Assembly (NCBI RefSeq): GCF_900101175.1
Contig: NZ_FNFQ01000001.1
Location: 558,001-622,000 of the forward strand
DNA: 64,000 nt
Direction of reading: 5' to 3'
Source of the DNA: Stenotrophomonas pavanii
GTDB taxonomy: Bacteria; Pseudomonadota; Gammaproteobacteria; Xanthomonadales; Xanthomonadaceae
Each line of letters begins with the position of its first letter. The first letter of the stretch is position 1. Shown one piece after another: positions 41,601 through 51,886 of this stretch. The notes under the pieces are model-generated. The model worked only from the letters and a program-made list of their open reading frames with translations, had not been told where the DNA came from and searched no databases. The position numbers and the translations under genes are program-made.

Positions 41601-44600
41601 GTCAGGGGCGACGGATTCGGCAGTCGTCTGATCTTCTTCCGCATCGCGGTCGTCGACAGGCAGCGCACTGGCGTCCAGGTAGGGCGACAGATCGTCGACG
41701 ACGGTCAGCCCCGCCTCGTCGGACAACGGCGACACGCGCTCGGCCTCCGCCTCGACCTCATCCGCCGCGGCCTCCTGTGCCACCTCCGCGGCCTGGATCG
41801 ATTCACCCTCCGGCAGGCCCAGCTCGCCCTCGCCCGGCGCGGACGGCCATTCCGCATCGAAATAGCGCGACAGGTCGTCGCTGGCCGTCAACTCGCCCAC
41901 CTCCAGCCCGGCCTCGATCGCTGCGTCGGCCACTGCGGTAGCCCCAGCATCGGCAAGCGCGTCGTGCTCCGGTACCGGTTCGGCAGGCGACAGCGACAGG
42001 GCATCGGTTTCGACGTCGACGGGCGCCGATGCGTCCGCCTCCGATTCCGCCGCCGGTTCGTCCTCCAGCGCCAGCTCGTCGTCGTCGGCTTCCAGGCCGA
42101 CCATCGGCCAGCGCGCTTCCGGCAGCTCGCCGGCCAGCGCCTGCAGGCGCTGCGCCAACACCTGCTGCGGCGCGATGCGCGGCTGTTCGGCCTGCAGCGC
42201 TTCCATGGTGGCGGTGATCGCCTGCGCGGTCGCATCCAGGGCGGCCACGGCGTCTTCGCCCGGCACCACCTCGGCCGCCAGGGCGCGCTTGATGTAGGAC
42301 TCGGCCCCGCCGGTCACGGCGGTGATCTCGGGCACTTCGGTCATCGCGAAGGCGCCGTTCATGGTGTGCACCGCGCGCAGCAGTGCATCGCTGACCGGCA
42401 GCGGCGCCTGCTGCGCCGAACGCAGCCAGTCCTGCAGCGTGGCCTGGTGGACTTCCACCTCGGCCTCGAGAATCTCGCGCAGCACGCTGTCGATGTTGGC
42501 CGGCGTGCCGATGGCCTCGGCCTCGGCGGTTTCGCCCGCTTCCGGACCTGCAGCCTCGGCCTCGAGAATGCGGCTGATCTCGTCTTCGGCGTCGGCATTG
42601 CTCTCCGCCGCCACCGGTGCCGCAGCGCCCGGCAGCGGTACGTAGTAGGTTTCCTCGCCTGCACCGACGCGATCGGCGATGGCCTGCATGGCCTGCAGGT
42701 CGACGCTGATGCGCTGGCCGTGGCGCAGCGCCGCGTTCAGCTGTGGCAGCGCCGCATGGGCGTTGTCGACCATGGCCAGCACCGCCGGCGACGCGGCGCG
42801 GCTGCCATCCAGCACGCGGTTGAGCATGCCTTCGATCTTCCAGGCGAACTCGCCCAGGGTGCGCGCGCCGACCAGGCGGCCGCTGCCCTTGAGGGTGTGG
42901 AAGATGCGGCGGATCGGACGCAGCCGGTCCATGTTGTCCGGCTGCATGCGCCACGCTGGCAGCAGCGTGCCGAGGTTGGCCAACTCATCGTCGAACTCTT
43001 CCAGGAACACCTCGCGGATGTCCTCGTCGATGTTCTCGGCATCGTCGTCAAAGCCGGCGTCGAAGCCCGCATTTGCGTCGGCGTCGGCCGCATTCGCAAC
43101 CGCCGTTTCCGGGGTTGCAGCCGCGGCCATCGCCTGCGGATTGAAATCGGCAGCCGCCGCACTCAGCTCGGCGAAGAACTGGGCATCGGCTTCGCTGAAA
43201 TCGATCGGCGCGATGGTGTCGATATCGATCACCGACACGGCCGGAGCGGACGCTTCTGCAGTCGCAGCCGCCTCTTCGGGCGTCGGCAGCGCAATGGATG
43301 GTGCCGGCGGCTCATCCGCGGCCGCATCCATCCCGGGCTCCGTCGCCGGCACGGCATCGGCCTGCGGCGGCATCACCGCATCGTCAAACTCCAGCGAAGC
43401 CGGCAACCCGGCGTCGTCATCCAGCGACAGCGTCTCCATCGCATGCAGCGACAGGACATCGTCAGCGTTGTCCAGTGCGTCGGCGTCGAAGCGGAACACC
43501 ACGTCATCGGCCACCGCAACCGCATCCTGTTCCGCGGCGACCGGATCGAACGCCGGTGCAGCATCGAACTCGGCGACGGAGGCCAGCACTGCGTCGGTCG
43601 GCTCGTCGCTGGCAGGCGCATCGACATCCTCAAGCACCTGTGGCGCCTCGGACAGCGACCACTGCGGTGCACCGGCGTGATCGCTGTCGGCCAGTTCGAA
43701 GCTGACGGGATCGAAACTGGCGAACGTCGGCGCGCGTTCGTCGGCGGTCGCGAGCGCTTCGGCTTCGGGGTGGAACGGCGCCAGCTCCCACTGCGGGACA
43801 TCCGGCGCAGGTGCGCTGGACGCGGCAAAGACCAGTGCTGCCTCGGCATCTTCCTGCGTTGGCAGCGGCGAGGCGCCAGCATCCAACGGGCTGGCGGCCA
43901 CGACGCCTGCGGTGCCCAGCGCGCCGAACATCAGGCTGTTGTCGGGCACCCTCGGTGCCGGCGTGGCCGGCGGCGGATCGAAGGTGAAGTCCGGCAGCGG
44001 TACCGGCACGTCGCCGGCCGCGGGCGCAGCAGGCTGCACCGGCACCTCGATACGCTCGGGCCGCAGCGGCTCGGCCTGCAACGCAACCGGCTCGCGTTCA
44101 ACCGGCAGCAGTGCCGGCGCTTCCGGTGCGGCAGCGTTGCGTTCGGGCAGCGGCCAGTAGCGCAGTGCCTCGAGGCTGCTGCGGGTGATTTCGAGGATGT
44201 CTTCGCGACCCGGGCGGCGGTCGCGCAGCGCTTCCAGGTAGTACTCCAGGCTGGCCATGGCATCGGCCAGGGTGTCCAGCTGGCGGCCGCTGGGTACGCG
44301 CTGGCGGCCGATCAGCTCGGCCTCGATGTACTGCTGCACGCCGCGCAGGTAGTCGGCGGCAGTACCCAGGTCAAGCATGCGCAGCGCGCCGGACACATCG
44401 CCCAGCAGGCGTGGGACATCCTGCAGCTCGGCATGGTTCCAGCTGGTTTCGATGAAGGCGACGAAATGCTCGCGCGCGGCGGCGAAGTTGGCGATGGCTT
44501 CATGCGCCAGCACCTCCACCGTGCGCCGGTTCTCGACCGCGCTCGGGTCGTCCTCGCCACTGCCGCCGGCGCCCAGATGGGCGACCTGATCGTCCAGCGA

Positions 44601-45386
44601 CGCATCGACGTACAGCAGCGCACCGGCGATATCCAGCAGCAGGTTCTCGTCGATCTGCTGGCGGCCTTCGACCACGCCACGCAGCGCGTCGCGCTGCTGC
44701 ACGACCACGCCGCGGGCCACGCCCAGGCCCATCATGCCCAGCGTGTCGGCCACGGCGCCGAGCTCGTTGGCCTGGGTCTGCAGCTGTTCCGGCGCACCGC
44801 CGGTGCGCAGGTGCAGGTCCAGCGCATCCTTGATGCGCAGCAGTTCTTCCTTCACCGCGCTGCCGACCGTGTCGAGCAGTTCGCGGTTGCGCCCGCTCAG
44901 GCTGCCCCGGGCATGGTCCAGCTCGGCCTCGGTGGCGGTGACGCTGTCCGGCGCAAAGGCCAGCAGCACGCTGTCATTGACGCCTTCTTCGCCGCGCGAC
45001 GCACGGATCTCGTTGAGCAGCGGCATCAGCACGATCGGAATGTCGCGATGGCCGTTCTGCAGGCGCTCCAGATAGTCAGGCAGCAGCACGCTGCCACGCA
45101 TCAGGGTCGCGCAGGCTTCGTCCCGGTCGGCCACCTGGCCGGCGCCGATGGCATTGGCCAGCTGCTCCAGCTCTTCGGCCACCATCGCCGGGGCATACAG
45201 CTCGACCATGCGCAGGGTGCCCTGCACCTGGTGCAGGTAGCCGGCGCAGATGCGCATGCGGCTGGCATCGCTCGGGTCTTCCGCGTAGTACTCGACCTCG
45301 TTGCGCACCTGGCGCAGGGTCTCGTCCAGCTCGGGCTTGACCCAGCCCAGTGCTGCGTGGCTCATCGCATCGCGCAGACTGCTCAT
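38658..45386 (-). CDS. chpA: ChpA/PilL hybrid chemosensory histidine kinase of type IV pilus control
   Basis: 2242 residues from ATG 45386. CheA-type kinase with several phosphotransfer (HPt) domains, each in low-complexity acidic/Ala-rich linkers. Intact HPt boxes are HTLKGSGRLVG with His830 and HTLKGGARMAG with His1501. HTMNGAFAM (His1007) has Asn for the usual Lys, and the N-terminal HQVQGTLRM (His52) is FimL/HPt-like but degenerate. Next come a dimerisation/ATPase domain (HMLRNSVAHGLEAPEQRRAAGK, DDGAGLD, GRGVGMDVV), a CheW domain, and a C-terminal receiver (VVDDSLTMRKV) with phospho-Asp2168 in LLDIEMP. It controls PilG/PilH and so twitching and surface sensing. Confidence 0.95.
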   Translation of the reverse strand: MSSLRDAMSHAALGWVKPELDETLRQVRNEVEYYAEDPSDASRMRICAGYLHQVQGTLRMVELYAPAMVAEELEQLANAIGAGQVADRDEACATLMRGSVLLPDYLERLQNGHRDIPIVLMPLLNEIRASRGEEGVNDSVLLAFAPDSVTATEAELDHARGSLSGRNRELLDTVGSAVKEELLRIKDALDLHLRTGGAPEQLQTQANELGAVADTLGMMGLGVARGVVVQQRDALRGVVEGRQQIDENLLLDIAGALLYVDASLDDQVAHLGAGGSGEDDPSAVENRRTVEVLAHEAIANFAAAREHFVAFIETSWNHAELQDVPRLLGDVSGALRMLDLGTAADYLRGVQQYIEAELIGRQRVPSGRQLDTLADAMASLEYYLEALRDRRPGREDILEITRSSLEALRYWPLPERNAAAPEAPALLPVEREPVALQAEPLRPERIEVPVQPAAPAAGDVPVPLPDFTFDPPPATPAPRVPDNSLMFGALGTAGVVAASPLDAGASPLPTQEDAEAALVFAASSAPAPDVPQWELAPFHPEAEALATADERAPTFASFDPVSFELADSDHAGAPQWSLSEAPQVLEDVDAPASDEPTDAVLASVAEFDAAPAFDPVAAEQDAVAVADDVVFRFDADALDNADDVLSLHAMETLSLDDDAGLPASLEFDDAVMPPQADAVPATEPGMDAAADEPPAPSIALPTPEEAAATAEASAPAVSVIDIDTIAPIDFSEADAQFFAELSAAAADFNPQAMAAAATPETAVANAADADANAGFDAGFDDDAENIDEDIREVFLEEFDDELANLGTLLPAWRMQPDNMDRLRPIRRIFHTLKGSGRLVGARTLGEFAWKIEGMLNRVLDGSRAASPAVLAMVDNAHAALPQLNAALRHGQRISVDLQAMQAIADRVGAGEETYYVPLPGAAAPVAAESNADAEDEISRILEAEAAGPEAGETAEAEAIGTPANIDSVLREILEAEVEVHQATLQDWLRSAQQAPLPVSDALLRAVHTMNGAFAMTEVPEITAVTGGAESYIKRALAAEVVPGEDAVAALDATAQAITATMEALQAEQPRIAPQQVLAQRLQALAGELPEARWPMVGLEADDDELALEDEPAAESEADASAPVDVETDALSLSPAEPVPEHDALADAGATAVADAAIEAGLEVGELTASDDLSRYFDAEWPSAPGEGELGLPEGESIQAAEVAQEAAADEVEAEAERVSPLSDEAGLTVVDDLSPYLDASALPVDDRDAEEDQTTAESVAPDLNGAAPERADLADAVEFETPVALPLDSELSSLQDEMAAPGFAEPVSLEAALEAGLHVIDEEQPLADDGQWPVLGLQASELAPGEAEAFAEDADVGGEAAIGEGESADQPSPATVNEQAAADAAPGIAEPVRFFEMEDAPGQAEGHADIGNAGAVTALDDVEADAAEGVASEPEAAEAAAATVAEESADALDFSVYDRELVDIFVEEGKDLLDHCDGLISELRDAPQDREVLAGLQRDLHTLKGGARMAGINAIGDLGHSIESLLEAVAAGRTDIERRDVQLLERGFDRLHQLLTRTGDHRVVEPAQDLLDAFEVRTTTDIAAVAAASAAAAAAANEATVAETAQAPDAVPAPALLDAPLSAPLPAEGGGDEDPLARPQQEQVRVRADLLDRLVNHAGEVAIYRSRLEQQLGAFRGAMGELERTNARLRDQLRRLDLETEAQIVARYQREQDQADQKFDPLELDRFSTLQQLSRALNESAADLGGLQGVLDDLSRQYDSLLQQQSRVSSELQDGLMRARMVPFDGLVPRLRRVVRQSGMDTGKQVHLTLEGTHGELDRNVLDRMVAPLEHMLRNSVAHGLEAPEQRRAAGKPEEGEVAIRLHREGSEIVLEVADDGAGLDREAIRRRAIDRGLLAADAQPSEQDLDNLIFASGFSTADQVSQLAGRGVGMDVVRNEVRQLGGSVDIQSVRGQGVRFTLRLPQTLAVTQAVFVQIGDTTFAVPVASVSGIGRLSRERFEAADSSYRYSGEDYPLYDLGSLVGQAPARADGQDQVPLLLVRAGDLRAAVAIDQVLGNREIVVKPVGLQIASVPGIYGATITGDGRVVVILDVAPLVRRFLANPTAPVLANAPRDERQVPLVMVVDDSLTMRKVTGRILERHNFEVSVARDGVEALERLEERVPDLMLLDIEMPRMDGYELATAMRADPRYKDVPIVMITSRSGDKHRQRAFEIGVQRYLGKPYQELDLMRNVYDLLGIARVRE

Positions 45387-45486
45387 GGACGCGCTCCGTT
45401 CGCCGCCGCGCGGTGGCCGCGCGGATTCTGGCGTGGGGAATGGAAATGCTTCATCGACTGGTTCCTTGCTCGCCGCCCTGCCCGCG

Positions 45487-47523
45487 TCACGCCGGCAGCT
45501 TGAAGTCGGCGACCGAACGGCGCAGGTCCGCCGCCAGCTGCGCGAGGTGGCCGATCGACTCTGCGGTCTGCCCGGCACCCTGCGAGGTCTGGCCGGTGAT
45601 CTGCCGGATCACGCCCATGGTGCGGGTAATGTCCGAGGCCGCGGCCGACTGCTGCTGGGCGGCGATGGAGATGTTCTTGATGAGGGTATTGAGGGCGTTG
45701 GACACGCGCTCGATCTCGGTCAGCGCGGTACCGGCGTCCTCGGCCAGGCGCGCACCGGATACCACTTCGGCCGTGGTCTGCTCCATCGAGGTGACCGCTT
45801 CGTTGGTATCGGCCTGAATGGCCTGGACCAGGTTTTCGATGCGTCGGGTCGCACCCGAGGTACGTTCTGCCAGGCGCTGCACTTCGTCGGCCACGACCGC
45901 GAAGCCCCGGCCGGCTTCACCCGCCGACGCAGCCTGCACCGCCGCGTTCAGCGCCAGGATGTTGGTCTGCTCGGAAATGTCATTGATCAGTTCCACGATC
46001 GAACCGATTTCCTGCGACGACTCGCCCAGGCGCTTGATGCGCTTGGAGGTTTCCTGGATCTGGTCGCGGATCTGGTCCATGCCCTGGATGGTCTCGCGCA
46101 CCACGCCGGCACCTTCGGCGGCGATCACCACCGAGCGCTGTGCCACGTCGGCCGACTCGGCCGAGTTGCGCGACACCTGCTCGATGCTCGCTGCGATTTC
46201 ACCGATGCGGTCCGAGGCGGAGGTGATCTGGTTGGCCTGGTGACCCGCCGCCTCTGCCAGCTGCATCGCGGTGGCCTGCGTTTCCTGGGTGGACATCGCG
46301 ACCTTGGCCGAGGTGTCGTTGATGGTGGTCACCAGGTGGCGCAGTTCGTCCACCGCATAGTTGATCGCGTCGGCGATCGCGCCGGTCATGTCCTCGGTCA
46401 CCGACGCCTTCACCGTCAGGTCACCCTCACCGAGCGAGGAGATTTCGTCCAGCAGCCGCATGATCGCCTGCTGGTTGCGGCTGTTGAATTCCACCTGGGT
46501 CTGGTAGCGCAGTTCCTGCTCGCGCGAGCGGCTGCGCACGTTGGTAGAGACGAAGCCGATGATCGCGATCAGCGACAGCGCGCCGGACACCACGCCGATC
46601 CAGAAGTTCGGGAACAGGCGGGTGTCGGAGACCGAGCCGAACGAGGAGAACGCATCGAACAGCTTTCGGCTGTCGTCCAGCATGTGGGCCGAGCCCTGGC
46701 CCAGCGCGGTGGCGGCGGACTGCGCCGCGAACAGCTGGCGCGAGCTCGCCAGGATCGCGTCGGCGTCCTGCTTCATCGCTTCCCACTTCTGCTGCGACTG
46801 CTCCAGTGCGGCCACGGCGGCGCCGCCGCGCACGGCGGTGATGCCCAGTTCCTCGTTGCCGTTGCGCAGGCCGTCGAGCACCTGCGAGAACACGGTGATG
46901 TCACGCGCCAGCGCATCACCGGAGGTCGCTGCGGCGCTGCCACCGGCACGCATTTCGGTCACGCGGCGCGCCATCGAACCGGCCACCACCACCTGCTGCA
47001 GTGCGCTGTACACCTGCGACGAAGGGGCGCCGGAGGCGGACATCGCGCGCACCAGCTCGTTCAGCTGGGCCTGCAGGCCCGGTACCGCGCCGGTGAAGTT
47101 GTTGGCATTGCCGGCCAGCGCCAGCACCGCCGGCTCGCTGGCCACCAGCTGCCCGGCCTGCTTGCCCAGCGGCGCCCAGGTTTCGCCCAGGGTGGCGATG
47201 GCGCCGGACACGCCCGGCTCCTTGCCATAGCGGCCCTGCAGCGTCGACACGTTCTGTTCGATCGCGTTGCGGGTGGCCTTGAAGGCGGTGAAGGCCTGGG
47301 CATTGCCGCCGACCGCGTCACGTCCCTGGTTGGCCAGCTGCTGCGACAGCACCTGCAGGTCGGCGGCCTTGGAACCGGCGTCGGCGAGGCGACTGCCCTG
47401 CCAGGTGGCGACGCCGGTATTGACGCCGAACAGGATCATCGATGCCAGCAGCAGGAACAGCCAGAGGTTGCTGCCGCCCAGCCGCAGCTTGCCGGTCTTG
47501 GTGGCGTCCGAAGCAGTACTCAT
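45487..47523 (-). CDS. pilJ: Methyl-accepting chemotaxis protein PilJ
   Basis: 678 residues. One membrane helix near the N-terminus ([22 protein letters not shown]), a periplasmic PilJ sensory region (about 40-325), a second helix ([21 protein letters not shown]), a HAMP-like segment, then a long signalling coiled coil with the conserved hairpin tip [38 protein letters not shown]. It is the receptor of the pil-chp system. Only 100 bp separate it from chpA, leaving no room for the pilK methyltransferase that lies there in Pseudomonas. Confidence 0.96.
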   Translation of the reverse strand: MSTASDATKTGKLRLGGSNLWLFLLLASMILFGVNTGVATWQGSRLADAGSKAADLQVLSQQLANQGRDAVGGNAQAFTAFKATRNAIEQNVSTLQGRYGKEPGVSGAIATLGETWAPLGKQAGQLVASEPAVLALAGNANNFTGAVPGLQAQLNELVRAMSASGAPSSQVYSALQQVVVAGSMARRVTEMRAGGSAAATSGDALARDITVFSQVLDGLRNGNEELGITAVRGGAAVAALEQSQQKWEAMKQDADAILASSRQLFAAQSAATALGQGSAHMLDDSRKLFDAFSSFGSVSDTRLFPNFWIGVVSGALSLIAIIGFVSTNVRSRSREQELRYQTQVEFNSRNQQAIMRLLDEISSLGEGDLTVKASVTEDMTGAIADAINYAVDELRHLVTTINDTSAKVAMSTQETQATAMQLAEAAGHQANQITSASDRIGEIAASIEQVSRNSAESADVAQRSVVIAAEGAGVVRETIQGMDQIRDQIQETSKRIKRLGESSQEIGSIVELINDISEQTNILALNAAVQAASAGEAGRGFAVVADEVQRLAERTSGATRRIENLVQAIQADTNEAVTSMEQTTAEVVSGARLAEDAGTALTEIERVSNALNTLIKNISIAAQQQSAAASDITRTMGVIRQITGQTSQGAGQTAESIGHLAQLAADLRRSVADFKLPA

Positions 47524-47564
47524 CGTTCAACCTCGATCTTCAATGCAGGGGGCGATGCCCGGCC

Positions 47565-48095
47565 TCAGGCCGCGGCTTGCCGGAATTCAGGGGTGCGCGA
47601 CAGCAGCGAGAGCGAGAACACGCCCCAGTCGTGGCCGTCGGCATGGAAGGCACGGTCAACGAAATGGCCGTAGCGACCTTCGGCCAGCGTGCCCGCTTCG
47701 ATCTGCTGGTCGAGCTCGAAGCTGCGCTGGCCGAACAGTTCATCGATGGTCAGTGCGACGTCGCCACCGGCCTGGCGCATGATCAGCACGCGCTGGCCTT
47801 CCTGCTGCACGGTGCGCGCGCCTTCCAGGAAGTACTTCAGGTCGACCACCGGGAACAGGTTGCCGCGCAGGTTGCCCACGCCCAGCAGCCAGGGCTGCGC
47901 GCAGGGTACCGGGGTCACCGGCGGCATCGGCACGATTTCCACCACTTCGCGGAAATCGGACACCAGCCGGCGCTGGCCGACGCGGTAACCCACGCCACGC
48001 CACAGGTCCTGGGCGAACTGCCGCCCGGGCAGCTGCACTGCATGGGCCAGGCTGCGTCGTTCGTAGGCTTCAAGAATGTCGAAGGGCGAGCGCAT
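47565..48095 (-). CDS. pilI: CheW-like coupling protein PilI
   Basis: 176 residues. The CheW fold is visible: VGYRVGQRRLVSDFREVVEIVPMPPVTPVPCAQPWLLGVGNLRGNLFPVVDLKYFLEG and RVLIMRQAGGDVALTIDELFGQRSFE. It should link PilJ to ChpA. Its start codon touches the pilH stop (shared base at 48095), so the genes are translationally coupled. Confidence 0.94.
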   Translation of the reverse strand: MRSPFDILEAYERRSLAHAVQLPGRQFAQDLWRGVGYRVGQRRLVSDFREVVEIVPMPPVTPVPCAQPWLLGVGNLRGNLFPVVDLKYFLEGARTVQQEGQRVLIMRQAGGDVALTIDELFGQRSFELDQQIEAGTLAEGRYGHFVDRAFHADGHDWGVFSLSLLSRTPEFRQAAA

Positions 48096-48457
48096 CAGGC
48101 CACCAGTTCGTTGATCCGCGCGATCAGTTCATCCTCGCGCGGCGGCTTGACGATGTAATCGGCCGCGCCCTGGCGCAGGCCCCAGGCCTTGTCGGTTTCC
48201 ATCGCCTTGGTGCTGACGATGATCACCGGGATGTGCTTGATCGCCGCATCGCGGGCCATCGCCCGGGTGGCCTGGAAACCGCTCATGCCGGGCAGGACCA
48301 CGTCCATCAGCACCAGCTGCGGCACCTGGTCGCGGACCAGCTGCAGGCCATCCTCGGCGTTGTCCGCTTCCAGCACCTCGTGGCCGGCACGGCGCAGCCA
48401 CTGGGTGAACACCGCGCGGTCGGTCGGTGAATCCTCGATCAGGACGATACGAGCCAT
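48095..48457 (-). CDS. pilH: Response regulator PilH
   Basis: 120-residue single receiver domain: VLIEDSPTDRAVFTQW near the N-terminus, the phospho-acceptor in LVLMDVVLPGMSGF (Asp near residue 52), switch Thr/Ser in IIVSTKAMETDK and the C-terminal Lys in YIVKPP. In the pil-chp model PilH acts with or opposes PilG, related to pilus retraction. Note that the acidic pocket reads E-D. Confidence 0.93.
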   Translation of the reverse strand: MARIVLIEDSPTDRAVFTQWLRRAGHEVLEADNAEDGLQLVRDQVPQLVLMDVVLPGMSGFQATRAMARDAAIKHIPVIIVSTKAMETDKAWGLRQGAADYIVKPPREDELIARINELVA

Positions 48458-48475
48458 TGTGCCTTTCCCCCCTGG

Positions 48476-48877
48476 TCAGGCGTTGACGTATGTGCGGATG
48501 GCACCCAGCAGTTCTTCGCGCGTGAAAGGCTTGGTCAGGTATTGCTCCGAGCCGACGATGCGCCCCCGCGCCTTGTCGAACAGACCATCCTTGGATGACA
48601 GCATGATCACCGGGGTCGCCTTGAACAGCTGGTTGCCCTTGATCAGCGCACAGGTCTGGTACCCATCCAGGCGCGGCATCATGATGTCGACGAAGATGAT
48701 CTGCGGTTGCTGGTCTGCGATCTTGGCAAGCGCCTCGAAGCCGTCGGTGGCGGTGACCACCTCGCAGCCTTCGCGCTTGAGCAGCGTTTCCGCAGTCCTG
48801 CGGATGGTCTTCGAATCATCGATGACCATCACCCGGAGTCCTGCGAGTTCCCCGCCCGCAGTCGTGTTTTCAGTCAT
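48476..48877 (-). CDS. pilG: Response regulator PilG
   Basis: 133-residue receiver: VMVIDDSKTIRRTAETLLKREGCEV, phospho-Asp in IIFVDIMMPRLDGYQTC, MLSSKDGLFDKARGRIVGSEQYLTKPFTREELL. It is first gene of the leftward pil-chp operon (18 bp before pilH) and divergent from gshB, an arrangement also known in Pseudomonas. It signals pilus extension. Confidence 0.95.
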   Translation of the reverse strand: MTENTTAGGELAGLRVMVIDDSKTIRRTAETLLKREGCEVVTATDGFEALAKIADQQPQIIFVDIMMPRLDGYQTCALIKGNQLFKATPVIMLSSKDGLFDKARGRIVGSEQYLTKPFTREELLGAIRTYVNA

Positions 48878-49117
48878 TGCCTATCCCCAAGCGCACGGCC
48901 CAATCTCTGGCGGGAGCCGCTGCGAAAGCGTATCTATATCGCACTTTCCGCGCCCGCTTCAAGGCCGGCCTGCCGCGCAGGGGGTAGCACCGGGCTGAAC
49001 GTGACCGGGTTCGCAATGACTGCGCCGCCGGCAGGCGGACGCTGCGTTGCAGTCCGCCGGGGAGGCGCGCGGCCAGCGTTGCCGCTACCATCAACGCCTT
49101 GCCTGACAGGTGCGCCC

Positions 49118-50064
<947 letters not shown>

Positions 50065-50065
<1 letters not shown>

Positions 50066-50949
50066 TGGAGGCCGCACCCGCCGTCCTGCCGCCGCCGCGG
50101 CGCGAAGCGCAACGGCTGGGCGCCACCGTTGCGTTGTCGGTCGTGGTCCACGCCCTGCTGATCCTGGGCGTGGGCTTTGCGGTGAAGGGCGATGCACCCC
50201 TGGTGCCGACGCTGGAGGTGATCTTCAGCCAGACGCGCACTGCGCTGACGCCCAAGCAGGCCGACTTCCTTGCCGCGGCCAGCCAGGAGGGCGGTGGCGA
50301 GCACGACCGTGCGCAGCGCCCACGCGACAACCAGGCCGGCATCGTGCCGCAGGCCCAGGCCGGACTGAGCCCGGTACCGCAACAGCAGCAGTCGGCCGCC
50401 CCGGCGCCCCCGCCGCAGGCGCGGGTGGTCAGCAGCCGCAACGGCGAAGAGGCGGTGGCCCAGGCGCAGGCGCGCCCGACACCGGAGCAGCCGGAACCGG
50501 ATGCACCGCTGACGGCACGTGAGCAGCGTGATGCCGAAATGGCGCGGCTGGCGGCCGAGGTGCATCTGCGCTCGGCGCAGTACGCCAAGCGCCCGAACCG
50601 CAAGTTCGTGTCGGCCAGCACGCGCGAATATGCCTACGCCAATTACCTGCGCGCCTGGGTCGACCGCGCCGAGCGCGTCGGCAACCTGAATTACCCAGAC
50701 GAGGCCCGGCAGCGCCGGCTCGGCGGCCAGGTGGTGATCAGCGTCGGCGTGCGCCGCGATGGCAGCGTGGAGAGCAGCCGGATCCTGCGTTCGAGCGGGA
50801 CGCCGTTGCTGGATGAGGCGGCGTTGCGGGTGGTGCAGCTGGCCCAGCCGTTCCCGCCGTTGCCGAAGACCGAGGACGAGATCGACATCCTGCAGGTCAC
50901 CCGCACGTGGGTGTTCCTGCCGGGTGGCACCCTGCACGACGACCGGTAG
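50065..50949 (+). CDS. tonB: TonB-family energy transducer
   Basis: 294 residues. An N-terminal membrane anchor (LGATVALSVVVHALLILGVGFAV) with the conserved His used in ExbB/ExbD coupling precedes a Pro/Gln/Ala-rich periplasmic spacer. The TonB C-terminal domain follows (NLNYPDEARQRRLGGQVVISVGVRRDGSVESSRILRSSGTPLLDEAALRVVQLAQPFPPLP). It would energise outer-membrane receptors such as the one at 12.9 kb. No exbB or exbD is adjacent, and gshB-tonB beside pilG is a recurrent Xanthomonadaceae order, so it may be an accessory TonB. Confidence 0.9.
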
Positions 50950-50957
50950 GGTTTTGT

Positions 50958-50983
50958 TGCCCGGGCCTGCGGCCCGGGACCCG
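50958..50983 (+). terminator. Possible terminator after tonB
   Basis: CCCGGGCC-TGC-GGCCCGGG lies about 10 bases past the tonB stop (50961-50979), preceded by TTTTGTT but without a downstream T run. Confidence 0.4.
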
Positions 50984-50997
50984 CTGGACGTCAACGT

Positions 50998-51174
50998 CAA
51001 CGTCAAAAGCGGCGGTTGGGCTTTGGGTTTGGCGGGGCGGTCTGGGCTTGCAGGACACGCCGTAACCCCCCCTCCGGGGTTCACGGCGTCCCCCGCGAAC
51101 CCACCCCGCCCGGCCAAGCGCGGCTTTTGATTTACGCGATCAACCAGCCCCGCCACGAGGGGCTCAGCCGTTGG
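50998..51174. repeat. Single, loop-truncated hairpin element (copy E) with conserved right flank
   Basis: GTCAAAAGCGG on the left, an imperfect hairpin 51031-51110 whose loop has collapsed to ACGCCGTAACC...GGTTCACGGCGT, then CCAAGCGCGGCTTTTG and the outer word ACGAGGGGCTCAGCCGTTG (51155-51173). From GGGTTCACGGCGT to GGCTTTTG (about 51 bases) it is identical to the right half of copy G at 54388. The tsaB stop codon (51164-51166) lies inside the outer word. Confidence 0.75.
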
Positions 51175-51877
51175 CCTTCGCCTTCGCCTCGCGCGCGGCT
51201 TGCTGCTCGACCAGGGTCAGTGCCACGTTGTCGCGCAGGTAGGCCGGCTCGACCTTCTCCGGTGCAATGGCTTCGCCGCGCGCGAACGCCGGCACCGCCA
51301 GTGCGAGCACGTCCGACGCACGCGGCAATGCCGTGGCGTCGAAACCGCGCAGGCCTGTACCGAGCTGCGCGACCAGCGCACCCTCGGCTGCGGCGAAACC
51401 GGTACCCACACCGTAGACGGACAGCCCTTCCGGCAACGCCACCGCCGCCGGCGCGCAGACGCGCTCGGCATCGCGCGCCACCGGCAGGCCGTCCACGCGC
51501 TCGAAGCGGGCGACATACAGTTCGCCCATCCGCGCATCGATCGCCGACAGGAGCTGCGTTTCCCCGGCCGGTGCGCGCAGCGCCAGCACCTGCAGCGTCG
51601 AGACCGGCAGCAGCGGGCGGTCCAGCGCGAGGGCGATGCCCTGGGCGATGGCAATCGCCAGGCGCACGCCCGTGAATGCACCCGGGCCGCGACTGAGCGC
51701 GATGCCATCGAGCTGGCGACGGCTGATGCCGGCGTCGGCCAGCAACGCCTCGGCCCACGGCAGGCTCAGCTCGGCATGCCGGCGCGGGGCGATCTCGAAC
51801 CGTTCCAGCGCCTGCCCATCGACATGCAGGGCAACGGAACAGGCTTCGGTGGCGGTTTCAAAGGCGAGCAGTTTCAT
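51164..51877 (-). CDS. tsaB: tRNA threonylcarbamoyladenosine biosynthesis protein TsaB
   Basis: 237 residues. Partner of TsaD in making t6A37 of tRNA. Seen: LLAFETATEACSVAL, RRHAELSLPWAEALLADAG, GIALSRGPGAFTGVRLAIAIAQGIALALDRPLLPVSTLQVLA and IDARMGELYVARF. The C-terminus ends VEQQAAREAKAKANG, with the final codons and TGA formed by the repeat word CAACGGCTGAGCCCCTCGTG, so the tail may have been changed by repeat insertion. Confidence 0.95.
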   Translation of the reverse strand: MKLLAFETATEACSVALHVDGQALERFEIAPRRHAELSLPWAEALLADAGISRRQLDGIALSRGPGAFTGVRLAIAIAQGIALALDRPLLPVSTLQVLALRAPAGETQLLSAIDARMGELYVARFERVDGLPVARDAERVCAPAAVALPEGLSVYGVGTGFAAAEGALVAQLGTGLRGFDATALPRASDVLALAVPAFARGEAIAPEKVEPAYLRDNVALTLVEQQAAREAKAKANG

Positions 51878-51886
51878 CGGATCGGG

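Noticed and set aside
39798..45503. A 1901-codon open frame on the plus strand, antisense to chpA
   Set aside because: It is the complement of a strongly supported kinase gene in GC-biased DNA. Its translation is Arg/Gln/Val/His-rich low-complexity sequence without domains, as expected for an antisense shadow.
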